This document shows positions 1-8,345 of a stretch of DNA of 64,000 nt, piece by piece. Made by a program: the position numbers and the translations under genes. The notes beneath the pieces were generated by a model. It did no database searches, was not told the origin of the DNA, and worked only from the letters and a program-made list of their open reading frames with translations. The DNA is from Candidatus Treponema merdequi (GTDB taxonomy: Bacteria; Spirochaetota; Spirochaetia; Treponematales; Treponemataceae): positions 1 through 64,000 of the forward strand of contig JAGHVB010000040.1 in assembly GCA_018064525.1 (NCBI GenBank), written 5' to 3'. Numbering within the stretch: the stretch's first letter is position 1; each line of letters starts with the position of its first letter.

Positions 1-15
1 TTCAGGTTAAAACAA

Positions 16-53
16 AATGGATGCCTCCTGTAAAATACAGGGAAGCATCCATT
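16..53 (-). terminator. Intrinsic terminator after the lipoprotein gene
   Basis: A long hairpin (arms AATGGATGC and GCATCCATT with an inner CCTG/CAGG pair) lies just beyond the stop codon of the minus-strand lipoprotein gene. On the minus strand it is followed by a T-rich tract. A gene upstream of the window on the plus strand might also use it. Confidence 0.65.
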
Positions 54-98
54 CGTTCCGCCTAGTTCATAATATGTGTCCAGAATTATGGGTACATA

Positions 99-842
99 TC
101 AAAGCGGGTAAGTAGAAGCAGATGATGTAAATAAATCTGAAGAAACTGTTTTTTCTGCATCGGTATAAAAAACAGAACGGTCATCAGAAAGATAATAAGT
201 TGTACCGGAAATAATAATACGGTTTATATCTTTATGAATTGTATTGTTTAACACTGGAACAAAAAAACAGAGGATATAATTTCCTTTTCCTGGTTCTGTC
301 AGCTGAAAAGCGGGATTTCTGACTGTAACAGGGCTTGTGTTTGCAATGTAATTTATTCCAAAATCTTCAAAATTTCTTAAAGTTGAAGTCTGATATAATT
401 TTAAAGTTCCTTTTAAAGAATTACTGTCTGTTCCGTCAATTGTTTCGAGAAAGGCTTTTGAAAATGTTAAGCCGTAAGATGAATTTGATTCGAGCTTTTG
501 TATTTTAACTGAATCTGGAATTGAATTTGCAATGGTCTGTACATTCGGGTCGAAAAAGTAATAGTTAAAGCCAATGTCAGGATAGTTCTGCGGGTTTCTT
601 AAAAAAAGTTTAATTTGTTTGTTTGAGTCAGACGAAATACATGTAATTCCGGAATCTGTTGTAGGGAAAATTTCTTCAAGTTCTACTTTACCGACAGCAA
701 CTGTTTCTGTGTAATATTCAAGAAAACCTTTTACAGGTCTGTCAAACATTTCACATGAAAGTAAAAATGCTGAAAAAATAAATGAGAAGATAGTTTTAAT
801 TAATACAAATTTCTTTTTCAATGTAAACTTTTGATTGTCCAA
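99..842 (-). CDS. Hypothetical outer-surface lipoprotein
   Basis: The protein has about 247 residues and I do not recognise its family. The N-terminus has lysines (FTLKKKFVLIK), then a hydrophobic stretch ending in the lipobox-like FLLSC near residue 30, so a lipid-anchored envelope protein is likely. The rest is a soluble, beta-rich looking domain with no motif I can name. The start is uncertain: the longest frame begins with TTG, and another TTG lies seven codons inside, just before the signal peptide. A terminator follows the stop codon. It is transcribed in the same direction as iorAB but probably separately. Confidence 0.6.
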   Translation of the reverse strand: MDNQKFTLKKKFVLIKTIFSFIFSAFLLSCEMFDRPVKGFLEYYTETVAVGKVELEEIFPTTDSGITCISSDSNKQIKLFLRNPQNYPDIGFNYYFFDPNVQTIANSIPDSVKIQKLESNSSYGLTFSKAFLETIDGTDSNSLKGTLKLYQTSTLRNFEDFGINYIANTSPVTVRNPAFQLTEPGKGNYILCFFVPVLNNTIHKDINRIIISGTTYYLSDDRSVFYTDAEKTVSSDLFTSSASTYPL

Positions 843-871
843 AATCAGCTGGACACTCCATTTACATTATA

Positions 872-1447
872 CTATATATTGCGTCCAAGTGTGAATGCTT
901 TTTTGTTGATTTCGAGGAATGCAGGCTTTACAAGTTTTTCAATTGCTTTAAGCCATGACTCTTCTGAAAAGTCCATGTATTTTGAAAGTCGTCCCATCAG
1001 AACGATGTTTACGGCTTTTACGCTTCCGGCTTCTTCGGCAAGTTTTAAGCAGTCGAGTGCATCAACTTTTGCACCAGTTGCTTTAAGCTTTGCAACTACG
1101 TCTTCCGGGTAAACTGCGGCGCCTGTAATTACTGGCATCGGATCGATTGTCTGTGTGTTTGTTACAATCTGTCCGTCCGGGGCAAGGTAAGAAAGATAGC
1201 GGGCTGCTTCGAGCTGTTCAAAAGAAACGATGTAATCTGCCTGACCTTTGTCTACAATCGGGCTGTAAACTTTTTCGCCGTAGCGAACGTATGTTACAAC
1301 AGAACCGCCGCGCTGGCTCATTCCATGAACTTCTGAAACTTTTACATCAAAGCCTGCATCAAGCAGAACCTGTCCAAGTGTTTTACTTGCCAAAAGTGCG
1401 CCCTGTCCGCCGACTCCGACTATCATTATATTTTTTGTAGTATTCAT
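872..1447 (-). CDS. iorB: Indolepyruvate:ferredoxin oxidoreductase, beta subunit
   Basis: This is the gamma-domain-type subunit of the 2-oxoacid:ferredoxin oxidoreductase family. With IorA it oxidatively decarboxylates indolepyruvate and other aryl pyruvates made by transamination, yielding aryl-acetyl-CoA and reduced ferredoxin in the cytoplasm. The N-terminal GVGGQGALLASKTLG and the following SEVHGMSQRGGSV are typical of the family, and the length (191 residues) is normal. I chose the ATG at 1447 because GGATGG lies 8 bases upstream. The ATG four codons earlier has its AAGG directly against it. The gene follows iorA by a short gap in the same operon. Confidence 0.9.
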   Translation of the reverse strand: MNTTKNIMIVGVGGQGALLASKTLGQVLLDAGFDVKVSEVHGMSQRGGSVVTYVRYGEKVYSPIVDKGQADYIVSFEQLEAARYLSYLAPDGQIVTNTQTIDPMPVITGAAVYPEDVVAKLKATGAKVDALDCLKLAEEAGSVKAVNIVLMGRLSKYMDFSEESWLKAIEKLVKPAFLEINKKAFTLGRNI

Positions 1448-1494
1448 ATTAATTTCCATCCTTAAAAACGAAAAACGATTTTCGAAAATTCCAC

Positions 1495-3261
1495 TTAAAC
1501 ATTGAATGCATCAAACTTGCACTGCTGTGTACAGACTTTACATCCAACACAAAGCGTTTCGTCAACTTTTGCTTTTCCATTTTTCATTGAAATTGCAGGA
1601 CATCCGATTTTCATACAAGACTTACAGCCTTTACATTTATCTGCATTTACAGAAATCGGACCCGGATGTTTTACTTCTTTAAGAAGTGCACACGGACGGC
1701 GGCTGATGATTACGCTTGGTTCATCTGCAGCAAGTTCTTCTTTGAGAGCGGCTTCGCATTCTGCGATGTTGTATGGATCAACGACACGGACGCGGTTGAT
1801 TCCCATTGATTTAACGAGGGCCTCAAGATTAACGCGGCCGGCTGGTTCTCCGTAAAGGTTTTTGCCTGTTGTCGGATTCTGCTGGTGGCCTGTCATTCCT
1901 GTGATTGAGTTATCAACGATGATTACTGTGGAATTAGACTGGTTGTATGCGATTGTTGCAAGACTTGTCATTCCTGAATGCATGAATGTTGAGTCACCGA
2001 TGATTGCAACTGTTTTATTTTCGCTTTCTGATTTGAGTGCCTTGTTGAATCCGTGAAGTGAAGAAACAGATGCGCCCATGCAGAGTGTCATTTCCATTGA
2101 GTTGAGCGGTGCGGCACTTCCGAGAGTGTAGCATCCGATGTCGCCGAGAACTGTAATTTTATTTTTGCTCAATGCGTAGAACATTCCGCGGTGAGGACAT
2201 CCGGCGCACATTACAGGTGGTCTAACCGGAACATTTTCTGAAAGTGTAAACTTTGTTTCTGCTGAATAATCTTTTACAGAGTCTGCAAGAATTGCAATTC
2301 CACTTTCTGCAAAACATTTTACGATCAAGTTCTGAGAAAATTCTCCGCAGATAGGGAGGATGTCTTTTCCATGAACATTAATGCCGAGTGCTTTACAGTG
2401 AGTTTCGATAATCGGATCGAGTTCTTCGATTACGACTACTGTTTCACATTTTGAAGCAAAGTCTTTTATTAATTTTACCGGAAGCGGATTAACCATTCCG
2501 AGTTTTAAAATGTTTGCTTTTGTTCCAAAGATTTCTTTTGCGTACTGATAAGAAGTTGAACTTGTAATAATTCCAAGTTTTGCTTTGTTGTCTTCTGTTC
2601 TGTTGATTGAACTTGTTTCTGCCCATTCAATTAATTTTCGTGTGCGTTCTTCTACAACCGGATGTTTTTTGATTGCGTTTGCAGGAGACATTACATATTT
2701 TGCGATATTTTTTTCGTATGTTTTAACAGGGAGTGTCTTTCTTTCTTCTGTGTCAGTGATGCTCTGTGAGTGAGCAACGCGTGTACACATTTTAAGAATT
2801 ACCGGTGTATCAAACTGTTCTGAAAGTTCGTAAGCGAGTTTTGCAAAACAGCGTGCTTCTTCTGAATCACTTGGTTCGAGCATCGGAACTTTTGAAGCAA
2901 TTGCGTGATGTCGTGAGTCCTGTTCGTTCTGGCTTGAATGCATTCCAGCATCGTCAGCAACAGTAATTACCATTCCGGCATTAACGCCTGTGTAAGAACA
3001 TGTATAAAGAGGGTCAGCTGCAACGTTAAGTCCAACGTGCTTCATTGCACAGAATGAGCGTTTTCCGGCAAGACTTGCACCGAATGCTGTTTCCATTGCT
3101 ACTTTTTCGTTTGGTGCCCATTCACAATAAATTTCTTTGTATTTTGCAGCTTCTTCTGTAATTTCTGTACTTGGTGTTCCAGGATAGCTCGAAATGATTT
3201 CACATCCAGCTTCATAAAGACCGCGTGCTACTGCTGCGTTTCCTAACATGAGTTGCTTCAT
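1495..3261 (-). CDS. iorA: Indolepyruvate:ferredoxin oxidoreductase, alpha subunit
   Basis: The large, thiamine-diphosphate-binding subunit of the enzyme, at the usual length (588 residues). In order one sees the pyruvate-oxidoreductase-like N-terminal domain (SYPGTPSTEI near residue 25), the TPP-binding domain (GDIGCYTLG and GDSTFMHSG near 375-430), and a C-terminal ferredoxin domain. The last has two cysteine clusters, CKGCKSCMKIGC and CVGCKVCTQQC, for two [4Fe-4S] clusters. The SD is TGGAG, 6 bases before the ATG. A promoter with 17-bp spacing lies upstream. It is the first gene of the iorAB pair and points to amino-acid fermentation in an anaerobe. Confidence 0.95.
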   Translation of the reverse strand: MKQLMLGNAAVARGLYEAGCEIISSYPGTPSTEITEEAAKYKEIYCEWAPNEKVAMETAFGASLAGKRSFCAMKHVGLNVAADPLYTCSYTGVNAGMVITVADDAGMHSSQNEQDSRHHAIASKVPMLEPSDSEEARCFAKLAYELSEQFDTPVILKMCTRVAHSQSITDTEERKTLPVKTYEKNIAKYVMSPANAIKKHPVVEERTRKLIEWAETSSINRTEDNKAKLGIITSSTSYQYAKEIFGTKANILKLGMVNPLPVKLIKDFASKCETVVVIEELDPIIETHCKALGINVHGKDILPICGEFSQNLIVKCFAESGIAILADSVKDYSAETKFTLSENVPVRPPVMCAGCPHRGMFYALSKNKITVLGDIGCYTLGSAAPLNSMEMTLCMGASVSSLHGFNKALKSESENKTVAIIGDSTFMHSGMTSLATIAYNQSNSTVIIVDNSITGMTGHQQNPTTGKNLYGEPAGRVNLEALVKSMGINRVRVVDPYNIAECEAALKEELAADEPSVIISRRPCALLKEVKHPGPISVNADKCKGCKSCMKIGCPAISMKNGKAKVDETLCVGCKVCTQQCKFDAFNV

Positions 3262-3296
3262 AAGTGACTCCAGTTTTTTGTTTAGATTTTGGAATT

Positions 3297-3325
3297 ATTA
3301 TAGTAAGGAAATGGCTGTTTGTAAA
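3297..3325 (-). promoter_or_regulatory. Promoter of iorAB
   Basis: On the minus strand, TTTACA (3325-3320) and TATAAT (3302-3297) are separated by 17 bases and lie about 35 bases upstream of the iorA start codon. The remaining part of the 3262-3467 gap shows no other convincing feature. A 68-codon frame there has no coding signs. Confidence 0.7.
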
Positions 3326-3467
3326 CGGAGTAAAGTTTTGAAGGGGGAGTTAATTAATGTGGAATTCGATGGATGTGGGGTGTGGTGTGGGATTTTAAGT
3401 TGCTACCTGCTTCATTGTCTTTTGTTATTTATAGTAGAAACGTATAAATTATGATAATATTGGAGGC

Positions 3468-4424
3468 ATGAAAATTATTATTCAGAAAATTATTGGTATT
3501 GTATTAAAAGTTATTGGTGTTATAGCAGCAATTTTGGTACTTATGACGGTCGTTTTTTCGATTGTTGCACATGTAAAATATTCCAAGTTCTATTCGCTTA
3601 GGACAAAAGAGGCAAAAAATCCTGGTATGTGGGATGATTATGTTCCACAGGGAATAACATATATAGACGGTCAGGATTATTATGTTACATGCGGTTATAT
3701 GAAAGATCACAGTGCCAGCAGAATCTATACTGTTAAAGATAAAAATAAAATCAAAAGGTATCGTTTGATTTCTGGTGCAAAAGATTTTTGCGGGCATACG
3801 GGTGGACTTCAGTATTCAAATGGAATGTTTTATCTTGCGAGCGAAGGCGAAGGTGTTTATAAGTTTTCTGCAGACCAGCTTGAAAATAATGTAATCGAAA
3901 TTGGAACAGTAACAAAAGTAAATAATAATTCTTCATTCTGTTTCAGTGATGATAAGTTTTTATATGTCGGAGAATATGCACATTCTCCAAAGTATAAATG
4001 TAACCATACTTTTACATTTAATGGAAAAACTAATACTGCAATTATGTCAAAATACGATTTATCAGATTTGACAAAACCTGTCGCAGTTTATTCAATTCCA
4101 GATGAAGTACAAGGCGTTGGAGTAACTTGTGACGGCGATATGATTTTTTCAAGAAGCTGGGCTTTGAGTTTTTCAAGCTATGATACTTATAAACAGGAAG
4201 ACATTGTTAAGACGGATTTTACAATGGATAATGCTCCTGTTTATTTTTTATCAGAACCTTCAAGCAGTTTGCAGACAATTTTGTTCAGCGAAGATGTTGA
4301 TTTAGCCGGAGACAAATTGATAAGCATGACAGAAGCCGGAGCAAATATGTATTACATCGGTAAGTTTATTTTTGATTTCGATATCTATTCATTTAATATT
4401 AATGAATTGAAAAACTTAAAATAA
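3468..4424 (+). CDS. Membrane-anchored hypothetical protein, propeller-like
   Basis: A protein of 318 residues with one N-terminal membrane segment (about residues 8-32) and a large domain that should lie outside the cytoplasm. Repeated short motifs of the kind VPQGITYIDGQDYYVTCGY, HTGGLQYSNGMFYLAS and DEVQGVGVTCDGDMIFSRS suggest a beta-propeller fold, but I cannot name a family. The SD GGAGG is 4 bases before ATG. The gene stands alone and converges on the MATE gene, with only 8 bases between the two stop codons. Confidence 0.7.
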   Translation: MKIIIQKIIGIVLKVIGVIAAILVLMTVVFSIVAHVKYSKFYSLRTKEAKNPGMWDDYVPQGITYIDGQDYYVTCGYMKDHSASRIYTVKDKNKIKRYRLISGAKDFCGHTGGLQYSNGMFYLASEGEGVYKFSADQLENNVIEIGTVTKVNNNSSFCFSDDKFLYVGEYAHSPKYKCNHTFTFNGKTNTAIMSKYDLSDLTKPVAVYSIPDEVQGVGVTCDGDMIFSRSWALSFSSYDTYKQEDIVKTDFTMDNAPVYFLSEPSSSLQTILFSEDVDLAGDKLISMTEAGANMYYIGKFIFDFDIYSFNINELKNLK

Positions 4425-4432
4425 AAAATAAA

Positions 4433-5830
4433 CTAGCAGCTGACTTTATTTTTCTCTGCTAAATTCACAACCCACTTCTCTTGTTTTAATCTTGCACCGG
4501 CTACCCAGATCTTTGGTAATTCAACTGCCTTGATGATTGTGTACATTGCGACAGGGCCGAGAGTTGTGCAGCGGGCCATGAAAAAGATTCCTGGAATGAC
4601 GATGCAGCCGTTTGCGATTCCGTCGACGAGCATACCCATGATGGTGTCACCACCGGCGCGGCTTACTGAGAACTGACCGTTGATGTAGACCCAGGCTGGC
4701 ATATAGAGTGCCATGATGAAAACCATTTCGCTGCAGATTTTCTGTGAGTTGGGACTTAAGTTTTTAAAAACAAGCGGAACAAGGAACATTGTTGCAAGAC
4801 CAAAGAAAGTCATGAAAACTCCAAAGACATTTGCACCGTTTAAGAGCCAGACTTTTTCTGTCTTGGCCTGTTCGAGGTTTCCGCTTCCGAGATTTTTTCC
4901 GAGAATGACACCTGTGGCTGTGCAAATTCCACCGAATGCGACAAAGAACAAGTTTGCAATCGCAAAGCTTGCTGACATTCCAGAGACAACATCAGCGCCG
5001 CCTCTTCCATTGTAAAGAGCAGTTGTGACAGTTTCGGCGATTGCCCAGAGCATTTCGGAACAGATCATCATCCATGCTTTTTGCAAAATGTTTCTGAACA
5101 ATTTGAAATTGATGTGAACAAAATCAGAAAGTCTTACAGCAAAGTCTGGTTTTTTAACAACGACATATCCGATAAAAATTAATGTTTCGACTGAACGCGC
5201 GATGATTGTTGCAAATGCGGCTCCGCGGACTTCGAGTCGTGGAAGGCCGAGGTTTCCGTAGATAAAGCACCAGTTAAAAAATGTATTTACCAAAGTTGCG
5301 ATGACAGAAATTACAAGCGGAACTTTTACTTCGCCGATTTCACGAAGCGATGAACCGATCATCATTGAAAACAGCCATGGGATTCCCATCCAGCCCATAA
5401 TTTTCATGTACGAAATTCCATATTCGAGAATTGAATCGGCTTCGGCATTTCCTTTTACCATGAGGCTTAAAATTTTATCTGGAATTACAAAGCACGAGAA
5501 CATGTAGATTGCGACAATAAAAGTTCCTGCGATGAGCTTAAAAATAAAAGTCTGGCGCATTCCCTGTTTGTCTTTAGCACCGAAAAACTGGGTCATGAAA
5601 ATTCCACCAGCCATACAGACAGTGTTAAAGAAAACCATAAAGAGAAAAATTATCTGACCTGTGATGTTGACGCCGGCCATTTTTATATCGCCGAGTCCTG
5701 CAACCATAAAGTTGTCGATAAGAGAAACCAGATTCTGAATTAATGCCTGAGCCATGACCGGAAGCGCAATCATGAGTGCGCTTTTATAAAACGATGCCGG
5801 TCCAAAACGATCTAAAAAATTTTTTTTCAT
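4433..5830 (-). CDS. MATE-family multidrug/cation exporter
   Basis: A 465-residue integral membrane protein with about twelve hydrophobic segments in two related halves. This is the layout of the MatE (NorM/DinF) family, which exports cationic drugs in exchange for Na+ or H+. The family-typical opening (ALMIALPVMAQALIQNLVSLIDNFMVAGLG) covers residues 17-46. A 24-bp element identical to one upstream of the DUF1538 gene lies about 75 bases upstream of the start and could be an operator. A second, only distantly similar MATE gene lies at 11432-12754, so the substrates probably differ. Confidence 0.9.
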   Translation of the reverse strand: MKKNFLDRFGPASFYKSALMIALPVMAQALIQNLVSLIDNFMVAGLGDIKMAGVNITGQIIFLFMVFFNTVCMAGGIFMTQFFGAKDKQGMRQTFIFKLIAGTFIVAIYMFSCFVIPDKILSLMVKGNAEADSILEYGISYMKIMGWMGIPWLFSMMIGSSLREIGEVKVPLVISVIATLVNTFFNWCFIYGNLGLPRLEVRGAAFATIIARSVETLIFIGYVVVKKPDFAVRLSDFVHINFKLFRNILQKAWMMICSEMLWAIAETVTTALYNGRGGADVVSGMSASFAIANLFFVAFGGICTATGVILGKNLGSGNLEQAKTEKVWLLNGANVFGVFMTFFGLATMFLVPLVFKNLSPNSQKICSEMVFIMALYMPAWVYINGQFSVSRAGGDTIMGMLVDGIANGCIVIPGIFFMARCTTLGPVAMYTIIKAVELPKIWVAGARLKQEKWVVNLAEKNKVSC

Positions 5831-5906
5831 TATTCAATTTAAAACGTAAAAAAACGTCTCTTCCTGAGTTTGTATCTTAAATTGAACTGATTTTTTTTTC
5901 AATTAA

Positions 5907-5930
5907 CTTTAACTAAAGTTGAAGTTTAAA
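5907..5930. repeat. 24-bp element, copy 1 (possible operator)
   Basis: The 24 bases starting CTTTAACTAAAGTTGAAG are identical to 8299-8322. The core CTTTA-AC-TAAAG is a palindrome. This copy lies upstream of the minus-strand MATE gene. The other lies upstream of the plus-strand DUF1538 gene, so a shared regulator (for example MerR-like) is one explanation. The two copies also form direct repeats around a 2.4-kb segment. Confidence 0.5.
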
Positions 5931-6001
5931 GATTATTCCAGGCGTTTTTTTCTGGTTAACCTGAAATTTGTGAATAATCTGTAATTTTACCACTATAAAT
6001 A

Positions 6002-6030
6002 TATACAGTAAACACGATGTGGTGTATAAT
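6002..6030 (+). promoter_or_regulatory. Promoter of small-peptide locus 1
   Basis: TATACA (6002-6007) and TATAAT (6025-6030) with 17 bases between them. The transcript would start near 6037, just before the leader repeat at 6040-6071. Confidence 0.6.
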
Positions 6031-6039
6031 GATCTTATT

Positions 6040-6071
6040 GGAAATGCCTGATTCTAAGGCGGTTAGCTCCC
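6040..6071 (+). repeat. Leader repeat with anti-SD, locus 1 left arm
   Basis: This stretch begins GGAAATGCC and ends AGCTCCC. It matches the reverse complement of 6262-6292 over most of its length, so the two form inverted repeats around the peptide gene. The terminal AGCTCCC can pair with the peptide's SD region GGGAGGCT (6105-6112), and the hairpin CAGC-TTAT-GCTG lies between them. Confidence 0.6.
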
Positions 6072-6117
6072 AAACTCAATCAGCTTATGCTGAAATTTGA
6101 TTATGGGAGGCTTGCTT

Positions 6118-6216
6118 ATGACTTTTGACAGATTTATTGCAGTAGTGGCTTGCGTTGCTACTGTTATCTGCACTGTTATAGCAGTACTCTCCTACCTGTA
6201 CGATAGAAAAGAGTAA
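6118..6216 (+). CDS. Small hydrophobic peptide, putative type I toxin (locus 1)
   Basis: A 32-codon gene with a strong SD (GGGAGG, 7 bases before ATG). The peptide starts MTFDRF, has one hydrophobic segment (IAVVACVATVICTVIAVL) and ends SYLYDRKE: a single membrane span with a charged tail, as in Fst, Ldr and holin-like type I toxins. The SD can be masked by the leader repeat. A convergent antisense RNA with its own promoter overlaps the 3' part of the transcript. Locus 2 at 26.3 kb encodes another 32-residue peptide with the same layout and the same 16 bases around its stop codon. The toxin role is inference. Confidence 0.65.
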   Translation: MTFDRFIAVVACVATVICTVIAVLSYLYDRKE

Positions 6217-6294
6217 AAAATAAAGCCGCCCTGTTCATCCTCACGGCGGCTTTTGTCAAATGTGGAGATAACCGACAGAGTCGGGCATTTCCTT
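6214..6294 (-). ncRNA. Putative antisense (antitoxin) RNA of locus 1
   Basis: A minus-strand transcript of about 80 bases is predicted from the promoter at 6301-6329 to the T-run after the hairpin at 6222-6254. Its 5' end (6292-6262) repeats the leader of the peptide mRNA and contains CTCC, which can pair with the peptide's GGGAGG. Its 3' end is antisense to the end of the peptide gene. No expression data are available; this rests on promoter, terminator and symmetry. Confidence 0.55.
6222..6254. terminator. Shared hairpin terminator of locus 1
   Basis: The AAAGCCGCC / GGCGGCTTT hairpin has TTTT on the plus side and a longer T-rich tract on the minus side. Both convergent RNAs of locus 1 should end here. 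Confidence 0.75.
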
Positions 6295-6300
6295 ACTTCT

Positions 6301-6329
6301 AATATATCATATCATATTATTACCGTCAA
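6301..6329 (-). promoter_or_regulatory. Promoter of the locus 1 antisense RNA
   Basis: On the minus strand, TTGACG (6329-6324) and TATATT (6306-6301) are separated by exactly 17 bases. The predicted start is about 6294, just before the right-hand copy of the leader repeat. Confidence 0.7.
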
Positions 6330-6379
6330 ATAAACTTCCACATAATTTTCAATTTAAAAAATCGATTATGCTATGCACA

Positions 6380-8107
6380 TCACTGAACTTTTTTTATTGC
6401 CCTTACACGATTTCCTCCGGTTTTTCCACCTGTACCCTGAGACTCTGCAGTAAAAGAAACAAACCACGCATAATTTGGGCTGGTTGTTGATGCATAGCTT
6501 GACCAATATATATTATTTTCAAAGCTTACTGCAGAAACTCCATATTGGTTTAATAATTTTACAGTTGCATCAACAGCTTTTTTATTAAAGCACAATGTTG
6601 TCAATTCATCACGTGAAGGAAGATACCAGCCTTCGCCCATAGAATTACAATATTCAAATGCAGGATAGTTTCCTGAAGTTCCTTCATCACTGACATTATC
6701 GCAGATTATCTTCCAGTTTCCGCTTCCGTCTGTAGGACTCAATGTCGTGAAAGTTTTAGAAGAAGCTTCTGTTCCTGATATGCACCATTTTATGTCTTGT
6801 TTAAGTTGTATCAGATTTACGATTCTTGAAGGATTTCCGGAAGCGTCGACATCAAAGACAATGCCGTCTGGTGTTTTATTAGAATTATAGTCCTGAGAAA
6901 AAGTTCCATCAGAATACGAAATATAACCGATTTTTTCTGTCTTTCCAGTTCCGCATTCCACAGTACAAATATTGCTGTATGTAATGCTGTTGCCGTTTAT
7001 AGCTTCGCACAGATAATATGTAATTCCCTGTACTACTGTTATCGTCAAAGCATTTGACGTACCACTTTCAGTAAGCTTTTCCCATTTACCGTCTGTTCCT
7101 GTATACCATTGATATTTTGAGGCTTCTTTTACATTACTTGTCGTTATTTTGGCTTTAATTCCCGCACTGCTTTGTGAAAGATACAGATGATCCTGAATCG
7201 GAGAAGAAAATTCTGGCTGGGCGTTCGATCCTGTAATATCAGCAGGTTTTGTACCTGCGTTGTAATCTACAGCACAGACTCGAGGTGTTGCATTTGTACC
7301 AATTGGACTGCTGGCATTACCTGAAGTGTCATAAGTTTTGACTGAAAATATATACAAAGTTCCATTTGTAAGTCCGGAAATTATTGCTGCATTATTTACT
7401 TCTGCAGATTTCAATACAGTAACTTTGTTGCCTTCGCCGTAAGAAATTTCAACTTTTTCAAAATCTTCATCTGTTGGATTTGTCCATGTAAGCTTTATTG
7501 TTTGAGATTTTTCACAAGAAGGACTGAGGTTTTTTACCACTCCAGGTGCAGTATTATCTATCCATGTTGCTTTTATCGTTACATCGCCTGTTACAGTATA
7601 ATCTTCACCTACACCGTAATCTCTAGTACCGTCATTCCAGTAAGTAAATAACAATCCTGCTTCTTGTAGTCCTGACGGTATTTTTATTGTCTCGCCTTTG
7701 TGTTTTCCGGTGATTGAATCAGGTGCAGTTCCATGACCATTTGCGTCAAATGTAACAGTATATGTTTTAACCGTATATGATTTTTCAGAAACCTCGCTGT
7801 CATTCATTCCGGCTTTTACTGCAATCGCCTTGATTGTTACCGCTTTCGTAATTGTAACAGGATTTTCATATTTTGTGCTTTCTTTTGATGGAACAGTTCC
7901 ATCGAGTGTATAAAAAATTTCAGCGCCAGAAAATTCACAGGAAAGAGTAATCTTATCCCCATAGTCAACTGCTTCATCACTAACACTAAATACCGGTGCC
8001 ATCACTGTAATTTTTTCTGGTACATCATTTGGAGCAGAACATCCCGCAAACACGCACAGTACAAGCACACAAAAAACAGACTCAATTCCATTCAAAAAAT
8101 TTTTCAT
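6380..8107 (-). CDS. Modular surface lipoprotein (CHB_HEX_C, InlB-type repeat, Fn3, DUF1566)
   Basis: A 575-residue protein with a lipobox (VLCVFAGCS near residue 23). Domains in order: a chitobiase C-terminal-type domain (about 40-110, with IFYTLDGTVPS), a Listeria-Bacteroides (InlB-B) repeat (about 115-185, VTFDANGHG...), a fibronectin type III domain (about 190-275), a spacer, and a C-terminal DUF1566/Lcl-type domain (about 390-575) with WYLPSRDEL and the end GGNRVRAIKKV. Such mosaics occur in many copies in Treponema and are thought to be surface proteins. No catalytic residues are visible, so it is probably a binding or structural protein. It has no obvious operon partner. Confidence 0.85.
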   Translation of the reverse strand: MKNFLNGIESVFCVLVLCVFAGCSAPNDVPEKITVMAPVFSVSDEAVDYGDKITLSCEFSGAEIFYTLDGTVPSKESTKYENPVTITKAVTIKAIAVKAGMNDSEVSEKSYTVKTYTVTFDANGHGTAPDSITGKHKGETIKIPSGLQEAGLLFTYWNDGTRDYGVGEDYTVTGDVTIKATWIDNTAPGVVKNLSPSCEKSQTIKLTWTNPTDEDFEKVEISYGEGNKVTVLKSAEVNNAAIISGLTNGTLYIFSVKTYDTSGNASSPIGTNATPRVCAVDYNAGTKPADITGSNAQPEFSSPIQDHLYLSQSSAGIKAKITTSNVKEASKYQWYTGTDGKWEKLTESGTSNALTITVVQGITYYLCEAINGNSITYSNICTVECGTGKTEKIGYISYSDGTFSQDYNSNKTPDGIVFDVDASGNPSRIVNLIQLKQDIKWCISGTEASSKTFTTLSPTDGSGNWKIICDNVSDEGTSGNYPAFEYCNSMGEGWYLPSRDELTTLCFNKKAVDATVKLLNQYGVSAVSFENNIYWSSYASTTSPNYAWFVSFTAESQGTGGKTGGNRVRAIKKVQ

Positions 8108-8298
8108 TCGTTACCCCAAAAAAAACATTTCCGCCTGTAACTTACCCGTAAGCGAAAATGCTCTAAATATACAGATTAATCTCTCCGAAAAACTTTTGTA
8201 TTATATTTTTTTCTCTCGAACTTATTCAATTTGTTCAGTATAAAATGAGATTTATGGGATGTCAAAATTTTTATTTTCGGAAATCCCAGAAAAATAAC

Positions 8299-8322
8299 CT
8301 TTAACTAAAGTTGAAGTTTAAA
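8299..8322. repeat. 24-bp element, copy 2 (possible operator)
   Basis: Identical in all 24 bases to 5907-5930. It ends 9 bases before the -10 box of the DUF1538 gene, the place expected for a regulator acting on that promoter. Confidence 0.55.
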
Positions 8323-8331
8323 CATTTTTTC

Positions 8332-8337
8332 TATAAT
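8332..8337 (+). promoter_or_regulatory. -10 box of the DUF1538 gene, leaderless mRNA likely
   Basis: TATAAT ends 8 bases before the GTG start codon and there is no SD, so transcription should begin at or next to the start codon. The -35 region falls in the 24-bp element (TTGAAG), with sub-optimal spacing. That would fit an activator-dependent promoter. Confidence 0.5.
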
Positions 8338-8345
8338 ATATATAT

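Noticed and set aside
3248-3454. A 68-codon plus-strand frame between iorA and the next gene
   Set aside because: It overlaps the iorAB promoter, lacks SD and has no protein-like composition.
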